Below, piece by piece: positions 12,778-24,601 of a stretch of DNA of 64,000 nucleotides. Location: assembly GCA_048013815.1 (NCBI GenBank), contig CM106586.1, positions 186,001 through 250,000 of the forward strand, written 5' to 3'. The notes below the pieces were generated by a model that saw nothing but the letters and a program-made list of their open reading frames with translations, had not been told where the DNA came from and did no database searches. Position numbers and translations under genes: made by a program. How positions within the stretch are numbered: position 1 is the first letter of the stretch; every line of letters starts with the position of its first letter. Source of the stretch: Setoptus koraiensis (lineage: Eukaryota > Arthropoda).

Positions 12778-15700
12778 TTATTCAACAAGTAACTGTTGTA
12801 ACCAACATTCCGTTATCGTGATCGTGAGCAACAGGTTAAAACTGGATCACTCGCATTAGTGATTTGGTTCGATGAAGATATCAACAAAGACACAGTCAGA
12901 AACAGAAACAGAAACAGAAAGCGAGACAACGATGAAAGCAATTGTTATTGGGAGGCGCCATTCAATCAAATGAGTAGTTCCGTTTGAATTTACACTAAAA
13001 AAGAAACGCATCGATTGTCTAAATGAGTGATTCAAGCCAACACGGTAAATTGATTATTTTGCCCTGGGCTCAACATTGGCTTACTTATTTCAACTCATAT
13101 AACCTCAGTCAAATACAAGTTAAGCAACGGCAACAATTCCGACAACTCAATTTACTAACACTAACTTGTAAGAGATGACGGTAGCGTAGGCGATCACTAT
13201 TGCGAATTAGCAACATATGATCGAGCTCGTTGAATGCTGTTTAAACGAACCCAGTAAGAAGACGCTCATTTTCCATATAGAGTATTATTTGACAATAATA
13301 ATTATAATGATAGCAGAGCAGACAATGACATAATTACTAACTTTGTAAGTAGTAGTGAAGGCTCTAATATATGGGTTCAACAGTGGGCCAGTGTCGCAAT
13401 GTGATGCAACTAACAAACTGACTAACTAAACTGACTACAACTAACAAGTAAACACACTAACTTGTAAGGAATATGGTGTGCTGCTGCTGCTGCTGCTGCA
13501 TCAGATAGAAATACTGTTGTTTACACCTGTCGTTGTGTAACTATTGCTAGCAAAGGTGAGCACACATCGTTTACAGATCATAAGTCACTGGATAAGTCAC
13601 TGGCTCTCTCATGATTATGTGCGTTAATGTTGGTTTGATAGGTTGATTATGATTGTTTGCACTAGTAGTAGGAGGAGGAGAAGCAAACAAAAATTATTGT
13701 GCTATCATATTCTTGTTTGTTGCAAGCTAGCTGTAACCCATTTCTTCTTGCTGTCGAAAGGCGTATAATACATGTAACCACTACTAGCATCATCAGCGAC
13801 AACATTACGACAAATCACCTTGACCAGCACGACACATGTGGTGATACCATATAGCCTACATAAGACACTTGTGTTAGCTCGCCAACAATTGTTGCACCAA
13901 TAGGCGCAATTTGAGGAATTACACCTGTCGCTGGTGAAGTAAACTCGCATACTTGCATGCATAATGCATGTTGAGAGTTGAGATTTATATTGAAAATTAT
14001 TCGTGTCATCATGTGTTGTGAGTGGCTATCAAATTCAAGAAGAATCTTGTATGTTGAGCTAAATGCACTTGTTATTTTAGCATAAACACCAATAATTTTA
14101 TGCTTTGCGATCTAATGTGTTTATACAGTTTTACCACTATACCTAGACTTTATGTCATGCAAGCGCAGTTATGTATGACATGTTGCTTATTATTATTCAC
14201 ACAGGTATTCAGTTCAATCACGGTACTGCTATTACTTGATGATGATAAGACTGGACTGTTGTTCTAGTGAACATGACATGACCATTGATCCATTGGAGAC
14301 CCCCACCGATTGGTGGCCTCCAAACATTTTAAGTTGCTGTATTGTTGTAGAAGGCAAACAATAGCTGAAACAAGAACCATGAATAACGTTCACAAAACAA
14401 GTGTAAACTTCTCACTACTATCTAGTGAATGTTATATTCAAATATATTACACCACAACACCTATAGTAAACGGTGTAAGCACTAGTGAACAAATCCGTAC
14501 AGTCTGTCAATAATTACTTAATCTGTCTAATATATCAAATTCTCAATCAATAACTAATCATCTCATTTGTTTGATATGTTGCAACAACTTTTTTGTTTGT
14601 CTTGAGTTCAAGCTACTATGGCAACTGCATACATGAGAGCTATTCAAATGGATTATACAACAATAAAACAATTGGTAACCGTGAGCAATAGCTGGACCAA
14701 TGGTAATTCTCGTTTGTCTTTCTGTAGTATTGCCAGCTGTAACTTTACAGTTACTACCAGTGATTAGTGAGCAGAATAAGCCCAACAAACATGATAAACA
14801 GACCAGATGTAAGAATATCTTATAAATATAACACTAGAGCTATTCAACATGATGAATGGCTCTTGTCTAGGCGCCGTTCAACTATTGTTGATGGTCACTA
14901 TGACAGAGCGACAGCGAATATAAATAAATCTAAGTGAACCGTTAATCTCGAGCCGTGCTCAACGTTAGCTTTGTGAGCTCATGACTATATGGCACCAACA
15001 AGTAGTTGTCTCAACATTTGAGTTACCAAGTCCGGAGTGCATTGGCAGTGGCAAGGAAGAAAGAGAGAGAGAGAGACACGTGATATAAGCGAGCTTACGG
15101 GAAAGAAAATAAAAGAAAAGCAATTATATAGTTATAGCAAGTAAGCGAAACAGTTGAGCTTACACATCGGCAAGTTCGAATGGGATCGACGGATTGGACC
15201 ATAGATCGGACAATTTGGGGTAAAGACAACATTAGATTGAATGAGGAGGGATGCGCTGCTCGGTAATGCCATGAGAGAGGTTATTGCTCATTAGTTTGTG
15301 GTTTAGTCACCACGACAACAACAACAACAACAACAAGTGGCACAACAAACAAACTGAACATACAAAGATGAAAACGGAGAAAAAAAACTACAGCAAGAAA
15401 CAAAAATATTGGAGATTCATCATTGGAAGAGCCGGCCAAAAGTATTTAGCAATGCAGTGTGGCCATCATGATGATGTTTGTTCCTTTGAGCCACCAAGCC
15501 GATCCGAATCTCAATATAGCGATTCGTGTTCCTACAACAAGCGAAAAAGAATACAATACACAGCTCGCCAGAAATAACAGTTTTCTTTCTGTTCACTTCT
15601 TTCTTTTGGTGCAGCTCGTTGCGTTCCTTTTTGCTCCCACATCATCACACGGCTTGATATCTGAATAGGTGTGTGTGTGTGAGTGTGTATGTTTATAGGA

Positions 15701-16652
15701 CATAAGCAAACAAGGGGATACGATTCTGCTACAACACCCAAAACTTTGTTCACTGTCCATGTGTCTCGATAATAAATGGTACGTACAAGCGTGTCTATGT
15801 GTATAGTCTAGATGTGAATACAATAACTTTGATAGTGAGGCCGATTCTCTGATAACCAATTGAACAAAGTCAATTAAAGGTTTTTTGTTAGACAAACAAC
15901 AACAGCAACAGTGTCGTCTCGCTCGAGTTTCACTCTCAAGTCAAACAAAAAAACATGTGCTCTGCACCTTACAAATTTGCTTGTTTCAGCACTAAAGCCG
16001 CAGCAATGCCCGATGCGCTTTCAATCGTGATGTCAGCACTTGTTAGGGTCAGCAGCAACAAGTGTCGACAATTTTTATCTGCTATTCTTTTATTTGTAAG
16101 ATAAAGGCCATGTGTGGTGGTTCATCATGGTATTCTCAAAGTGTGTTGCGCAACTCACAACTATTGAAATATATAAAAACAAGAGATAAACTTTAGAAAT
16201 GAACGCCACAACATATAAGTTGCTATAGTTGTTCATGATGGACGACTATGCAATAAACAGAACCATAACCACAAAATTTGTTTCATGCACAGAATTCACC
16301 ACAAACGAGAACAAGTGCCAAGAGTTGCTCCTTCTTATTTGATTAATAACAACATGATGGTTCATTAGAGCAAATTCATTCCTTTCAGTTAACGTCATTA
16401 TATGTCTATTGCAGCAATCTAATTTCTATTATTTTCACCGAACAAACTTTAGTGGACAATCCCATCATCAATCCACAAACAGTTTTGTTAAAGTTTCTCA
16501 AGAGGGCGCTCAACACATAGAAGCCACTCACAAGGTAGACAAAACACATTGTACTAGTCAATGGTGTGTGTGCTTGTTTCAAAAAAGTTTTTTGCTAACT
16601 TGAAGCGCCACCACCAGTATCTATCTGGAAACACTGTTATGAATAGTTGTTT

Positions 16653-16689
<37 letters not shown>

Positions 16690-17976
16690 AAAACGCTCCA
16701 CTATCCAATGTAACCATAAACATGTTTGTCAGTGTGTACCTATCAGTCGGTGTGTGCAAAAGAAGGAATTCTTTCTTAACTTTTCTTTACTTAACTTTGT
16801 GCTTTTAAAGAGGCATTAGTTCTGAGAGAAGAAGGAGAGGAAAAAATTATTCGCTCCTACAGACAAACAACCAGAATTTTGATCTCTGATACTACTCATT
16901 CTTTACTTTTCGCCTTCAAATTAGTGGCTGATAGTAGTGCCTCTTAATAGTGTTTTCATTCTAGTGCAGTGATCTCAAATGAAAGCCAATCTAGAGCTAG
17001 CCAAAGGAAGCAAAGAAATTAAAAGTGAAGTTAATCATCGATGATTTATAAAATCAAGTGGATAAAATCAAGTGATTAGTTTGGTTAGCTTTGTTGTGGT
17101 GTGGTTAAGTCAGGTTACTAGATCAGTATCAATAATAATTATAATAATCAGAATAATCAACAGATGCCCTGTCGCAGAATAACAATTGAAGTAAAAGGAA
17201 GGAGAAAAGAAAGACCTGACTAGCTTGTTTGCAAGCTGCTACCATTTTATACTACATATAAATTTATATTGGTGAAGCTTACAGCAGCAACAACAACAAC
17301 AACAACAACAGGTGAAACCATATCAACACAAACCGCACAAAACAGCGCACAGCACAACCACAATCGACACCAACAACGCTGGACAGTACAGGGTGTAAAG
17401 ATGTAATTGAAGCACCGCTGTCATGCTTCATATGCTGCACGTTGAAATAAACTTTGCATTAATCAACGTTGCTGTGCATAAATACCACGCACAGACACAC
17501 TATAGGCTCAGCGTAGTAGTTTAGTGAACATAGAACTCCAAGCCACGGACAACCATCGAATCTAAAGAACTATTCTTCTCTTTGTGTGAGAATGTATGTG
17601 TGTGTGTGTGTGTGTGTGTGCGTGTATGCGTGTGCGCTTATTTGAGTTGAATTCAACTATGCGTGTGTGTGTGTGTGTTAGTGTTAGAAGTAATACAATG
17701 GAAACTGTTGTGTCCAGTGATCTCGCAAAGCATCTTTTATATTCACACCGGAGCCTACTGAAGCAATCAGAATCAATTTAAATTATTATTATTTTTATTA
17801 TTATTTATTGAACATTATATTATTTTTATTATCACAATCGAATTAACTCACGAACAAACCTACATTGAGATCTCACGACATCTTAACACAACACATTCTA
17901 AATGAATTCTATATTATTATTCACACATAACTTAAATCAAATAGCAACAAGTATCACCTAATTCCAAGAGGCCATA

Positions 17977-20900
17977 ATGACCAACAACAACAACCAGCAA
18001 GCTCTTCTAACTCAGCAGCAGCAACAACAACAACAGCAACATCTCCAACAACAACTCTATCAAATTCCCCAACAGATTATATCCAATGGAGATCACCAAA
18101 TTGTGGACGGCTTTGGCGAATCTAATCCCGGTTCAGCCTTCAAGCGTTTCTACCCAACTAACGCTCTTCCTGAAAATGGAAATTTAGCAGGCAACTCGTT
18201 AGGATCAAATCGAGCATCATCAACATCTTCAGTTAATAATCACACTTTGAATTATGCTTCATCATCAATTAATGGTATCAATGGAAACAATGGCATCACT
18301 GGAACGTCGTTTAGTTTACACACGCCAAACCCAAATGGTTTGTTGCACTCGATGTCATCTTCAAATGCAACAATAAATGCCACCAACAACAGTCAACAAG
18401 CCATTCTTACTCAACAACAACATCACCATTTGCAACAGCAACAACTATATCAATTGCAACAGCCAAAACAATTTTTATCAAATGGCCATCAAATTGCTGA
18501 CGGTTTTGGTGAATCTTCCAGTGGCTCTGCCTTTAAGCGTTTCTATCCGACTAGTGCGCTTCCTGAAAATGCAAATATGACAGCCAATGCACTAGAATCA
18601 GATAGAGCATCATCGACATCAGTTGCCACCAATCCTGCATTGAATCACGCGTCACCATCAATCAATGGTATTACTGGCAACAATGCCACTTATGGTGCCG
18701 ATAGCACGTACAGCACTTATGGAACCTACGGCACTAATGGAATATACGGCACTAACGGAGCATACAGCGCTAATAGCACCAATGTCAATAAAGTTACTAA
18801 TGGTGCTAATGGGACCTATGGCACCAATGCGACCAATGCTGCTAATGGGACCTACGCCACCAATGGCACCAATGTTGCTAATGGGACCTACGCTACCAAT
18901 GGCACCAATGGAACCTATGGCACACCTTTTAGCTTACATACACCAAACTCAAATGGTTTGTTGCGATCGATGTCATCCTCAAATGCAACAATAAATGGGA
19001 ATCATATTAGCACTAACAATCAACAAGCCATTCTTACTCAGCATCATCTTCAACAACAACAACAACAACCCCAGCAACCCTCTCAACTGAAACAAACACA
19101 TCTGCCAATAACTGCACCAAACAATCAGCAAATATTGGCAAACCCCAAACAACAGCAACTCTATCACCTACAACAACAACCAAAACAATTCATATCAAAT
19201 GGCCATCAAGTCGCAGATGGATTGGGTGAGGCTACCGCTGGTTCCGCCTTTAAGCGTTTCTACCCAACCAGCGCACATCTTGAAAATGCAACAGGTGGTG
19301 CATTAGAATCAAATAGGGCCTCATCAACATCGCTGGCCACTAACCCCGCATTGAATCAAGGGTCACCATCAATTAATAGTGTCAAAAATAGCAGCAATGG
19401 CAGCAATGGCACCAGTAGCACCAATACGACCAATGGGACCAATATAAAGAATGTCAGTGCAAATAGTATTAATGGTACAAATAGTATCAATGGCACAAAT
19501 AGTATCAATGGCACCAACCGTACTAATGGCACCAATACTATCAACGGCACTGACAGCTCGACTGGCATCAACGGGACGTCTTTTAGTTTACACACACCAA
19601 ACTCAAATGGTTTGATGCATTCAATGTCTTCCTCGAACGCAACAATAAATGGAAATCATATTAACAGCAACAATCAACAAGGGACTTATCAAACGACTAC
19701 AGAGATGGCACAAAACGCTTATCTTCTAGGTTGTTTATTTAAACAACAAAATGAACTCTGGTTGGCAATACATCATTTCGAGAAAGCTACCTCATTTGAT
19801 CCAAATTTTCTGGACGCTTATATTAATTTAGGCAATGTGCTGCAAGAGGCACATGTATACGACAAAGCCGCCACTGCCTTCTTGAAAGCTGTCAATATAA
19901 GCCAAAAACAAAACACCAATCTAAGTTCCACCGCATCTCAAATCAAATATTTACCACATCAACCGTCACAATCGAACGTGCCTTCAATCGCCGATTCATC
20001 AAATATTCATCCGACAGGCTCGATCAAATCGAATAAAACATCTGTCAAAAGTCAATCGTCATTGAACAAGAAAGAAAATAATATTGTCAGCGAGTCAAAC
20101 GTCCCTGTTGTTTCAAGTGCCTCTACCATCTCGGAACCTAGTAATAGGTCGCCCATCCTAGAACCGCGAGTTGTTTCATTTCCACGCATGGATAATCATG
20201 AGATTGAATTCTCCGGTGGAAATAAATTGGGCATTTTTATATCGCATATAAAACAAGGAAGTTACGCAAATTCACAAGGAATTGAAGTCGGTGACAAGGT
20301 CCTGAAAATTAACTCACATTTGATGAAAAACCTTACCAAAGAAGAGGCATACGAATGTCTCAATAATAGCAAAGATCAGCTTGTCTCTATGATTGTACAG
20401 TACGACCAAAATGAGACAAGTGCTACAAATCGTCGAGTTATCAATGGAGATAGTTTTTACATCAAGACTCACTTTTCATATGTAGCACAGAGTAAAACTG
20501 AATTATCTTTCAAAAAAGGAGAGATTTTCCATATTGTAGATACCCTTCCGTTCAGTTCGAAAAGCACAAGATTACAATGTTGGCTGGCTATTCGCGAAGG
20601 TTCGAATGCTGATCAAGGCCTCATACCAAACAAAAATAGTGCCGAAAAATTGGCGATGGAACAAAAATCTGAACCACTCGAACAAAATGAACAGAATGAT
20701 AATCAGAGAGTTAGCGAAGGTGGAGTTGGCTTTTTCAAAAAACGCCTCGCCAGAAGAACTAAATCTTTATGCAGAGATCATTCTGATAATGTGGTCTTTG
20801 AAATTGGATCTTGCAAATTCCCAGCCTATGAAAGGGTCACACTCAAGCATCCCGGGTTCACTAGGCCGGTTGTGATATTAGGTCCGTTAGCTGACATCGC

Positions 20901-21915
20901 GAGGGATAAGCTTCTCAAAGACTATCCAGAGAAATACTCTTATCCTACGGGATTCCATAAGCAAAACGCTAATGATGGCTCAACAACTGTTAGAAATATA
21001 GTTAGACTCAAGTCCATTAGTGACGTGACGGACCAGGGCAAACATGCTTTGTTAGACATGACACCAGCAGCGATTGAAAAACTGAACTTTATTCATCTCT
21101 ATCCCATAGTTATTTTCATGAAAGCTGAGACTAAGTCAATAGTTAAAGAATTCAGAACCAGGGGGGCAGAATCTTTGGATCCGAACGCGAAAGACGAAGA
21201 CACCTTGCGAAGAGTTGGACAGTCCAGCAAAAAGCTTCTGGAACAATCGATGAAGATAGAAAAACTTTGGTCTCATCTTTTCACTGCAACCATGAAACTT
21301 TCGACCATGGGAAGTGAAGTATGGTATAGAAAACTGAGAGAGACAATAGAAAATCAACAATCTGCCAATGTATGGATATCTGAACACAAAGTGGATAAAA
21401 AAGGTTCATCTAACAATGTGAATGAATTTTTGTTTCCATTATCGGCTCCCCCAACTTCATTTTTAGGGGATGAACAGATCGCCAACGATGATATCATTCC
21501 AAAAAATTCTTTTCAGAATGTGAGGACTTCATCAGCTGCACAGGCTCGTTCATTACATAATAGAAATAATTACTCTTCACATAGCATGGCACAAAAGTTG
21601 GCCAAAGCATCAAGCGAACCCAAATTGAATGCTGCAGAACATCTCAACAATGACGACGATGATGAGGACGATGATGACATTATCAAGAAACCGTTTCCAC
21701 TCTATGATGAGTCAAGCAGCGCTGAGTCACTATCCCCGTCACCACAACCGGATTATATTCCAACCCAATATCCGATCGTGCCCCCTAGAGTTCCTAAAGG
21801 TGCATCAACATCTAACTATAGTAATCCAAGTAACCATCACGATTTATACGTTAAATCTTATTCGGATAACAAGTTCCGAAGTGAATATATCAATCAGTGG
21901 TACTGTTGGGATTAA
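17977..21915 (+). CDS. Chimeric scaffold: triple Q/N/G/T module + OGT-type TPR + ZO PDZ-SH3-guanylate kinase
   Basis: One unbroken frame of 1312 residues. Residues 7-567 are three diverged copies of a module: a poly-Gln start after QQAILTQ, then [28 protein letters not shown], an Asn-Gly-Thr array, and [12 protein letters not shown] plus SSSNATING. Residues 582-645 ([31 protein letters not shown]) closely resemble the tetratricopeptide repeats of O-GlcNAc transferase. Residues 731-810 form a PDZ domain, 824-893 an SH3 ([20 protein letters not shown]) and 949-1138 a guanylate-kinase-like domain ([35 protein letters not shown]). Order and wording match the third PDZ, SH3 and GUK of ZO-1/polychaetoid. 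The first two PDZ domains and a ZU5 tail are absent. The tail has an acidic stretch (1226-1237) and proline-rich sequence. ZO proteins tie junction membrane proteins to actin. The GUK fold binds partners and is not catalytic. The start is the first ATG before the first module. Confidence 0.88.
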   Translation: MTNNNNQQALLTQQQQQQQQQHLQQQLYQIPQQIISNGDHQIVDGFGESNPGSAFKRFYPTNALPENGNLAGNSLGSNRASSTSSVNNHTLNYASSSINGINGNNGITGTSFSLHTPNPNGLLHSMSSSNATINATNNSQQAILTQQQHHHLQQQQLYQLQQPKQFLSNGHQIADGFGESSSGSAFKRFYPTSALPENANMTANALESDRASSTSVATNPALNHASPSINGITGNNATYGADSTYSTYGTYGTNGIYGTNGAYSANSTNVNKVTNGANGTYGTNATNAANGTYATNGTNVANGTYATNGTNGTYGTPFSLHTPNSNGLLRSMSSSNATINGNHISTNNQQAILTQHHLQQQQQQPQQPSQLKQTHLPITAPNNQQILANPKQQQLYHLQQQPKQFISNGHQVADGLGEATAGSAFKRFYPTSAHLENATGGALESNRASSTSLATNPALNQGSPSINSVKNSSNGSNGTSSTNTTNGTNIKNVSANSINGTNSINGTNSINGTNRTNGTNTINGTDSSTGINGTSFSLHTPNSNGLMHSMSSSNATINGNHINSNNQQGTYQTTTEMAQNAYLLGCLFKQQNELWLAIHHFEKATSFDPNFLDAYINLGNVLQEAHVYDKAATAFLKAVNISQKQNTNLSSTASQIKYLPHQPSQSNVPSIADSSNIHPTGSIKSNKTSVKSQSSLNKKENNIVSESNVPVVSSASTISEPSNRSPILEPRVVSFPRMDNHEIEFSGGNKLGIFISHIKQGSYANSQGIEVGDKVLKINSHLMKNLTKEEAYECLNNSKDQLVSMIVQYDQNETSATNRRVINGDSFYIKTHFSYVAQSKTELSFKKGEIFHIVDTLPFSSKSTRLQCWLAIREGSNADQGLIPNKNSAEKLAMEQKSEPLEQNEQNDNQRVSEGGVGFFKKRLARRTKSLCRDHSDNVVFEIGSCKFPAYERVTLKHPGFTRPVVILGPLADIARDKLLKDYPEKYSYPTGFHKQNANDGSTTVRNIVRLKSISDVTDQGKHALLDMTPAAIEKLNFIHLYPIVIFMKAETKSIVKEFRTRGAESLDPNAKDEDTLRRVGQSSKKLLEQSMKIEKLWSHLFTATMKLSTMGSEVWYRKLRETIENQQSANVWISEHKVDKKGSSNNVNEFLFPLSAPPTSFLGDEQIANDDIIPKNSFQNVRTSSAAQARSLHNRNNYSSHSMAQKLAKASSEPKLNAAEHLNNDDDDEDDDDIIKKPFPLYDESSSAESLSPSPQPDYIPTQYPIVPPRVPKGASTSNYSNPSNHHDLYVKSYSDNKFRSEYINQWYCWD
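17995..19677 (+). repeat. Three in-frame tandem copies of a 130-220 residue low-complexity module
   Basis: Units cover roughly 17995-18390, 18391-19017 and 19018-19677. Each has the same order: poly-Gln, GFGE...FKRFYPT block, RASSTS block, an N-G-T/N-G-I array of variable length, and a closing SFSLHTPN...SSSNATIN block. Non-repetitive blocks are clearly conserved between copies while the Gln and NGT tracts differ in length. This indicates duplication of the whole module followed by slippage in the tracts. Confidence 0.93.
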
Positions 21916-22457
21916 AAATACACATTCTAACTGAAAACCTACATGATTGAATTTAATCGGTTCTCTTTTGTAGAGCAAATAATGGTTTCATTAAATGATG
22001 CTATCGAGTATATAAAATAAGTTTCTCTTGAATAATTATCTTAGGTATACATTGGCGGCATACAATGGAATCCAGAGTAAACACCCCAATTAGTTGAGAT
22101 CACTGTACTTACTCACTCCACTGACTTACTTGTTTCCATTTCTAGGAGAAAAATTGTCTCTTTTCGTCAATTCATTCAAAAATAAGGTTCGCAAAAGTGT
22201 GAACTATTTTGCAGGAAATCAGAGTGATCCGTGAGTTCGGTGACCGTATCGAGTGAACGTTCATTGCGATTGTTTTTTGTTGCACAAAATAGCGCGCTCA
22301 TCTTGAAGCGAGCCACGTTGTGGCAATAATTTCATGAGTATATCGGAGGATACCAAAAAATAAGGCTTTAGATGGGACATTTTCCATGCCATTCTTATGG
22401 AACTTCAAGATGGATGAGCGAACGAGATTTCTTTCTTGGAACCCCGCAGGTCTTTCG
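21916..22457. other. Intergenic region after the chimera
   Basis: Contains the 3' ends of two converging genes. No AATAAA is evident soon after 21915. No further gene is visible. Confidence 0.55.
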
Positions 22458-23114
22458 TCAGATATTTAGTAAGTTTTTTTCAATATCATGTCGTATTCTT
22501 TCCGCTTTCATTCTACGCGCGTGAGCTAATTTTCTTTCCTCGATATATTTCGGAATGAATTCATCATATTGTAGCTGCTGCTTGTATAGTTTTTCCAGTA
22601 ACTTTTCGCTGTTTGCGTCAGCCGCTAAACTAGCTTCTTGAAGTTTTTTATAAGCATCATCCAAGGGCTTCATACATATTGATTTGACTTGTTCAATATC
22701 CTTTTGAAGATTCTCGAGACATTTACTCAAATCAACTCTGCATTTTACAATAGACGGTTCTCTTGCCCAATTGTTCAATGCACATTCTTTCGTTGATTTC
22801 AATAAGCTATCACGTTCTTTTTCCAGCCGTTGTACCTCAGGCAATGTGCTAATGATTTCATCAATACGGGAATAATCTTCACCGTCTGAGGCTAGTGATT
22901 CTAAATCGTCAACATTGATATGTTTGAGTAATAATTTATACTGTTTCCTCAGGTACTTGTCATCTGTCAAATTGTTGCTGTTTGACGTTTCGTGTTTGTG
23001 GTTCCACTTCATTGTGATTAAATTTTGTTGATCGATACACACAATATCGATAATTGATGTTTTCCAGTCGAAAATTTCAATAATATTCCAGTTTATATGT
23101 TTTTCGCAGCTCAT
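22458..23114 (-). CDS. VPS37: VPS37-like ESCRT-I subunit
   Basis: 218 residues, single exon. ESCRT-I (TSG101, VPS28, VPS37, MVB12) acts on endosomes to sort ubiquitinated cargo into multivesicular bodies. The C-terminal half matches the VPS37 'Mod(r)' domain: a helical central part (EVQRLEKERDSLLKSTKECA, NNWAREPSIVKCRVDLSKCL) and the characteristic end DEFIPKYIEERKLAHARRMKAE. The last is the signature [DE]-x-F-x(5)-[FY]-x-[ED]-x-R-x-x-x-H-x-R-R-x-K. The first 65 residues are divergent and do not look like the UEV-like domain of VPS37A, so it is nearer VPS37B/C/D in build. Its start lies 361 bp from the start of the divergent aldolase gene. Confidence 0.85.
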   Translation of the reverse strand: MSCEKHINWNIIEIFDWKTSIIDIVCIDQQNLITMKWNHKHETSNSNNLTDDKYLRKQYKLLLKHINVDDLESLASDGEDYSRIDEIISTLPEVQRLEKERDSLLKSTKECALNNWAREPSIVKCRVDLSKCLENLQKDIEQVKSICMKPLDDAYKKLQEASLAADANSEKLLEKLYKQQLQYDEFIPKYIEERKLAHARRMKAERIRHDIEKNLLNI

Positions 23115-23475
23115 GTGACATATGAGTTTGTTAATCTGAAGAGATAATAATCAAAGTCAAACAAACGGCAAAAGAAGAAGAGAAAAATGTTCACTAGGTT
23201 ATGTTGACGCCACAGAGGTGGGTGTGGCAGATGGTAACCAATGTCAACGATAATTCCTCATGTCAGGCCAGTGTACTGTCTGCGGTAGCTACCAGTCAGT
23301 TGTTGTCTTTTGTTGTTTTGTTATTGCTCATCATTACTATTATAATATCCTGAGTACCATTAAATTGTTAATTAAAAATATTCTAAATATATGATATTTA
23401 CTTTTTTTTAGATTATATATTCAATCGATTTGAAGAAACTTTTTTGCATTCTGATAAACATAAAAAACACTTGTT
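23115..23475. promoter_or_regulatory. Putative bidirectional promoter, VPS37 / DERA
   Basis: A 361 bp interval separates the two divergent start codons, so both core promoters must lie here. The centre (23200-23300) is GC-richer than the flanks, and the DERA side is strongly AT-rich. No single core element can be assigned by eye. Confidence 0.5.
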
Positions 23476-24501
23476 ATGGATACACCAACTACCACAACCA
23501 AACAGGAAGCGCTCCAATCTGAAAATGATCGAACATATACAGATTCTAACGGGAATAAAATCTATGGATCAGTAGTGAGCCAAAACGAAGAGGTGGCAAG
23601 TTTGCTCAAATATTTTAGTTTAGATATTGCTCATATGAGATCATTCATTGAGAAAGTGAAATATCGTTGCTCCAAATTACAGCCAGATGAGGAATTGGAA
23701 CTATTAAAACTAACTGTACAATGTATCGATTTAACAACGCTGTCTGGTGACGATACAGCAACAAATGTTGAGAGATTATGTCTGAGAGCAAAAAAGCCAC
23801 TAAATGAAGATGATATCTGTTGTGCGGCCGTTTGTGTTTATCCTGCAAGAGCAACCGATTGTAGACGAACATTCGAGAGGATCGGTGCTAGTTCAAATAT
23901 CAAGACGGCCTGCGTGGCCACTGGTTTTCCATCTGGGCAATACGGATTGAAAACAAGACTTCTAGAGATCAGATATGCCATCGAAAGTGGAGCCAATGAG
24001 ATCGATGTTGTTATAAACAGAACAGCCGCCTTAATGCACGATTGGGTAACAGTATATTCAGAGATTTGTCAAATGAAAGCAGCCTGCCTCGAATACAAGC
24101 AGGAAAATTTAGATGTTCACTTGAAAGTGATCATAGGTGCGGGTGATTTATTAACTAGTACTCCTCGAACTATATACATGGCTAGTCTGATTGCAATAAT
24201 AGCAGGTGCTGACTTTATTAAGACTTCTACCGGCAAGGAAGGGGTCAATGCCACTCTTCCAATAGGTTACATAATGATGCGCTGTATCCTTGATTACTAT
24301 TTGGCGACAGGACTCTATGTGGGATTTAAGCCCGCAGGAGGCATTAGAACGCATAAAGATGCTCTTCACTGGCTGATTATGCTCAAAATGATGCTTGGAC
24401 AAGAATGGCTAAACCCACATTTGTTTAGATTTGGTGCAAGTGGTCTCTTAGATGATGTCGGTAAGCGCATACAAGTCTTGACTGGAAAACAACATGATTA
24501 A
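23476..24501 (+). CDS. DERA: Deoxyribose-phosphate aldolase
   Basis: 341 residues, single exon. The enzyme splits 2-deoxyribose-5-phosphate into glyceraldehyde-3-phosphate and acetaldehyde in cytosolic deoxynucleoside catabolism. Class I aldolase landmarks: CIDLTTLSGDDT at 83-94, CVYPARA at 120-126, EIDVVIN at 175-181, the Schiff-base lysine K249 in ADFIKTSTGKEGVNAT, and the second lysine K285 in GFKPAGGIR. The tail LFRFGASGLLDD is also typical. The length fits animal DERA (about 320) plus a short N-terminal extension. Oddity: the usual [IL]-E-T-G-x-L before helix 6 reads IIGAGDL (219-225), so the conserved Glu-Thr is missing. An AATAAA at 24576-24581 probably ends the transcript, close to the 3' end of the converging OSER1-like gene. 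Confidence 0.95.
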   Translation: MDTPTTTTKQEALQSENDRTYTDSNGNKIYGSVVSQNEEVASLLKYFSLDIAHMRSFIEKVKYRCSKLQPDEELELLKLTVQCIDLTTLSGDDTATNVERLCLRAKKPLNEDDICCAAVCVYPARATDCRRTFERIGASSNIKTACVATGFPSGQYGLKTRLLEIRYAIESGANEIDVVINRTAALMHDWVTVYSEICQMKAACLEYKQENLDVHLKVIIGAGDLLTSTPRTIYMASLIAIIAGADFIKTSTGKEGVNATLPIGYIMMRCILDYYLATGLYVGFKPAGGIRTHKDALHWLIMLKMMLGQEWLNPHLFRFGASGLLDDVGKRIQVLTGKQHD

Positions 24502-24575
24502 ATTTTATATAAGTCCTCGTAGTCAATATCGTTATAAATATAGTCCTGTTTAATATTCATATGAAGAACAGAAGT

Positions 24576-24581
24576 AATAAA
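24576..24581 (+). terminator. Poly(A) signal of DERA
   Basis: AATAAA 75 bp after the stop codon, within the 100 bp between two converging genes. Confidence 0.6.
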
Positions 24582-24601
24582 GCGTAGATTAGAGTCCGTA
24601 A

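Larger units (their letters stand above)
8253..17976. other. Gene-poor region before the ZO chimera, rich in microsatellites
   Basis: No supportable gene in about 9.7 kb. Simple repeats are common: GA at 9694-9753, a TCTCAT/CCCG minisatellite at about 12296-12413, an 18 bp tandem unit at 12714-12777, CTG at about 13483-13500, GA at 16654-16684, CAA/CAG at about 17281-17311 and GT at about 17598-17630. The last 700 bp could hold the 5' untranslated region and promoter of the chimeric gene. Open segments here are short or made of repeats. Confidence 0.6.

Noticed and set aside
15284-15895. Several open frames of 70-100 codons
   Set aside because: Overlapping on both strands and built on AAC and GT repeats; no conserved motif.
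18665-18994. Met/Leu/Pro/Thr-rich frame inside the ZO chimera
   Set aside because: Frame-shifted reading of the Asn-Gly-Thr array; the main frame carries conserved domains.
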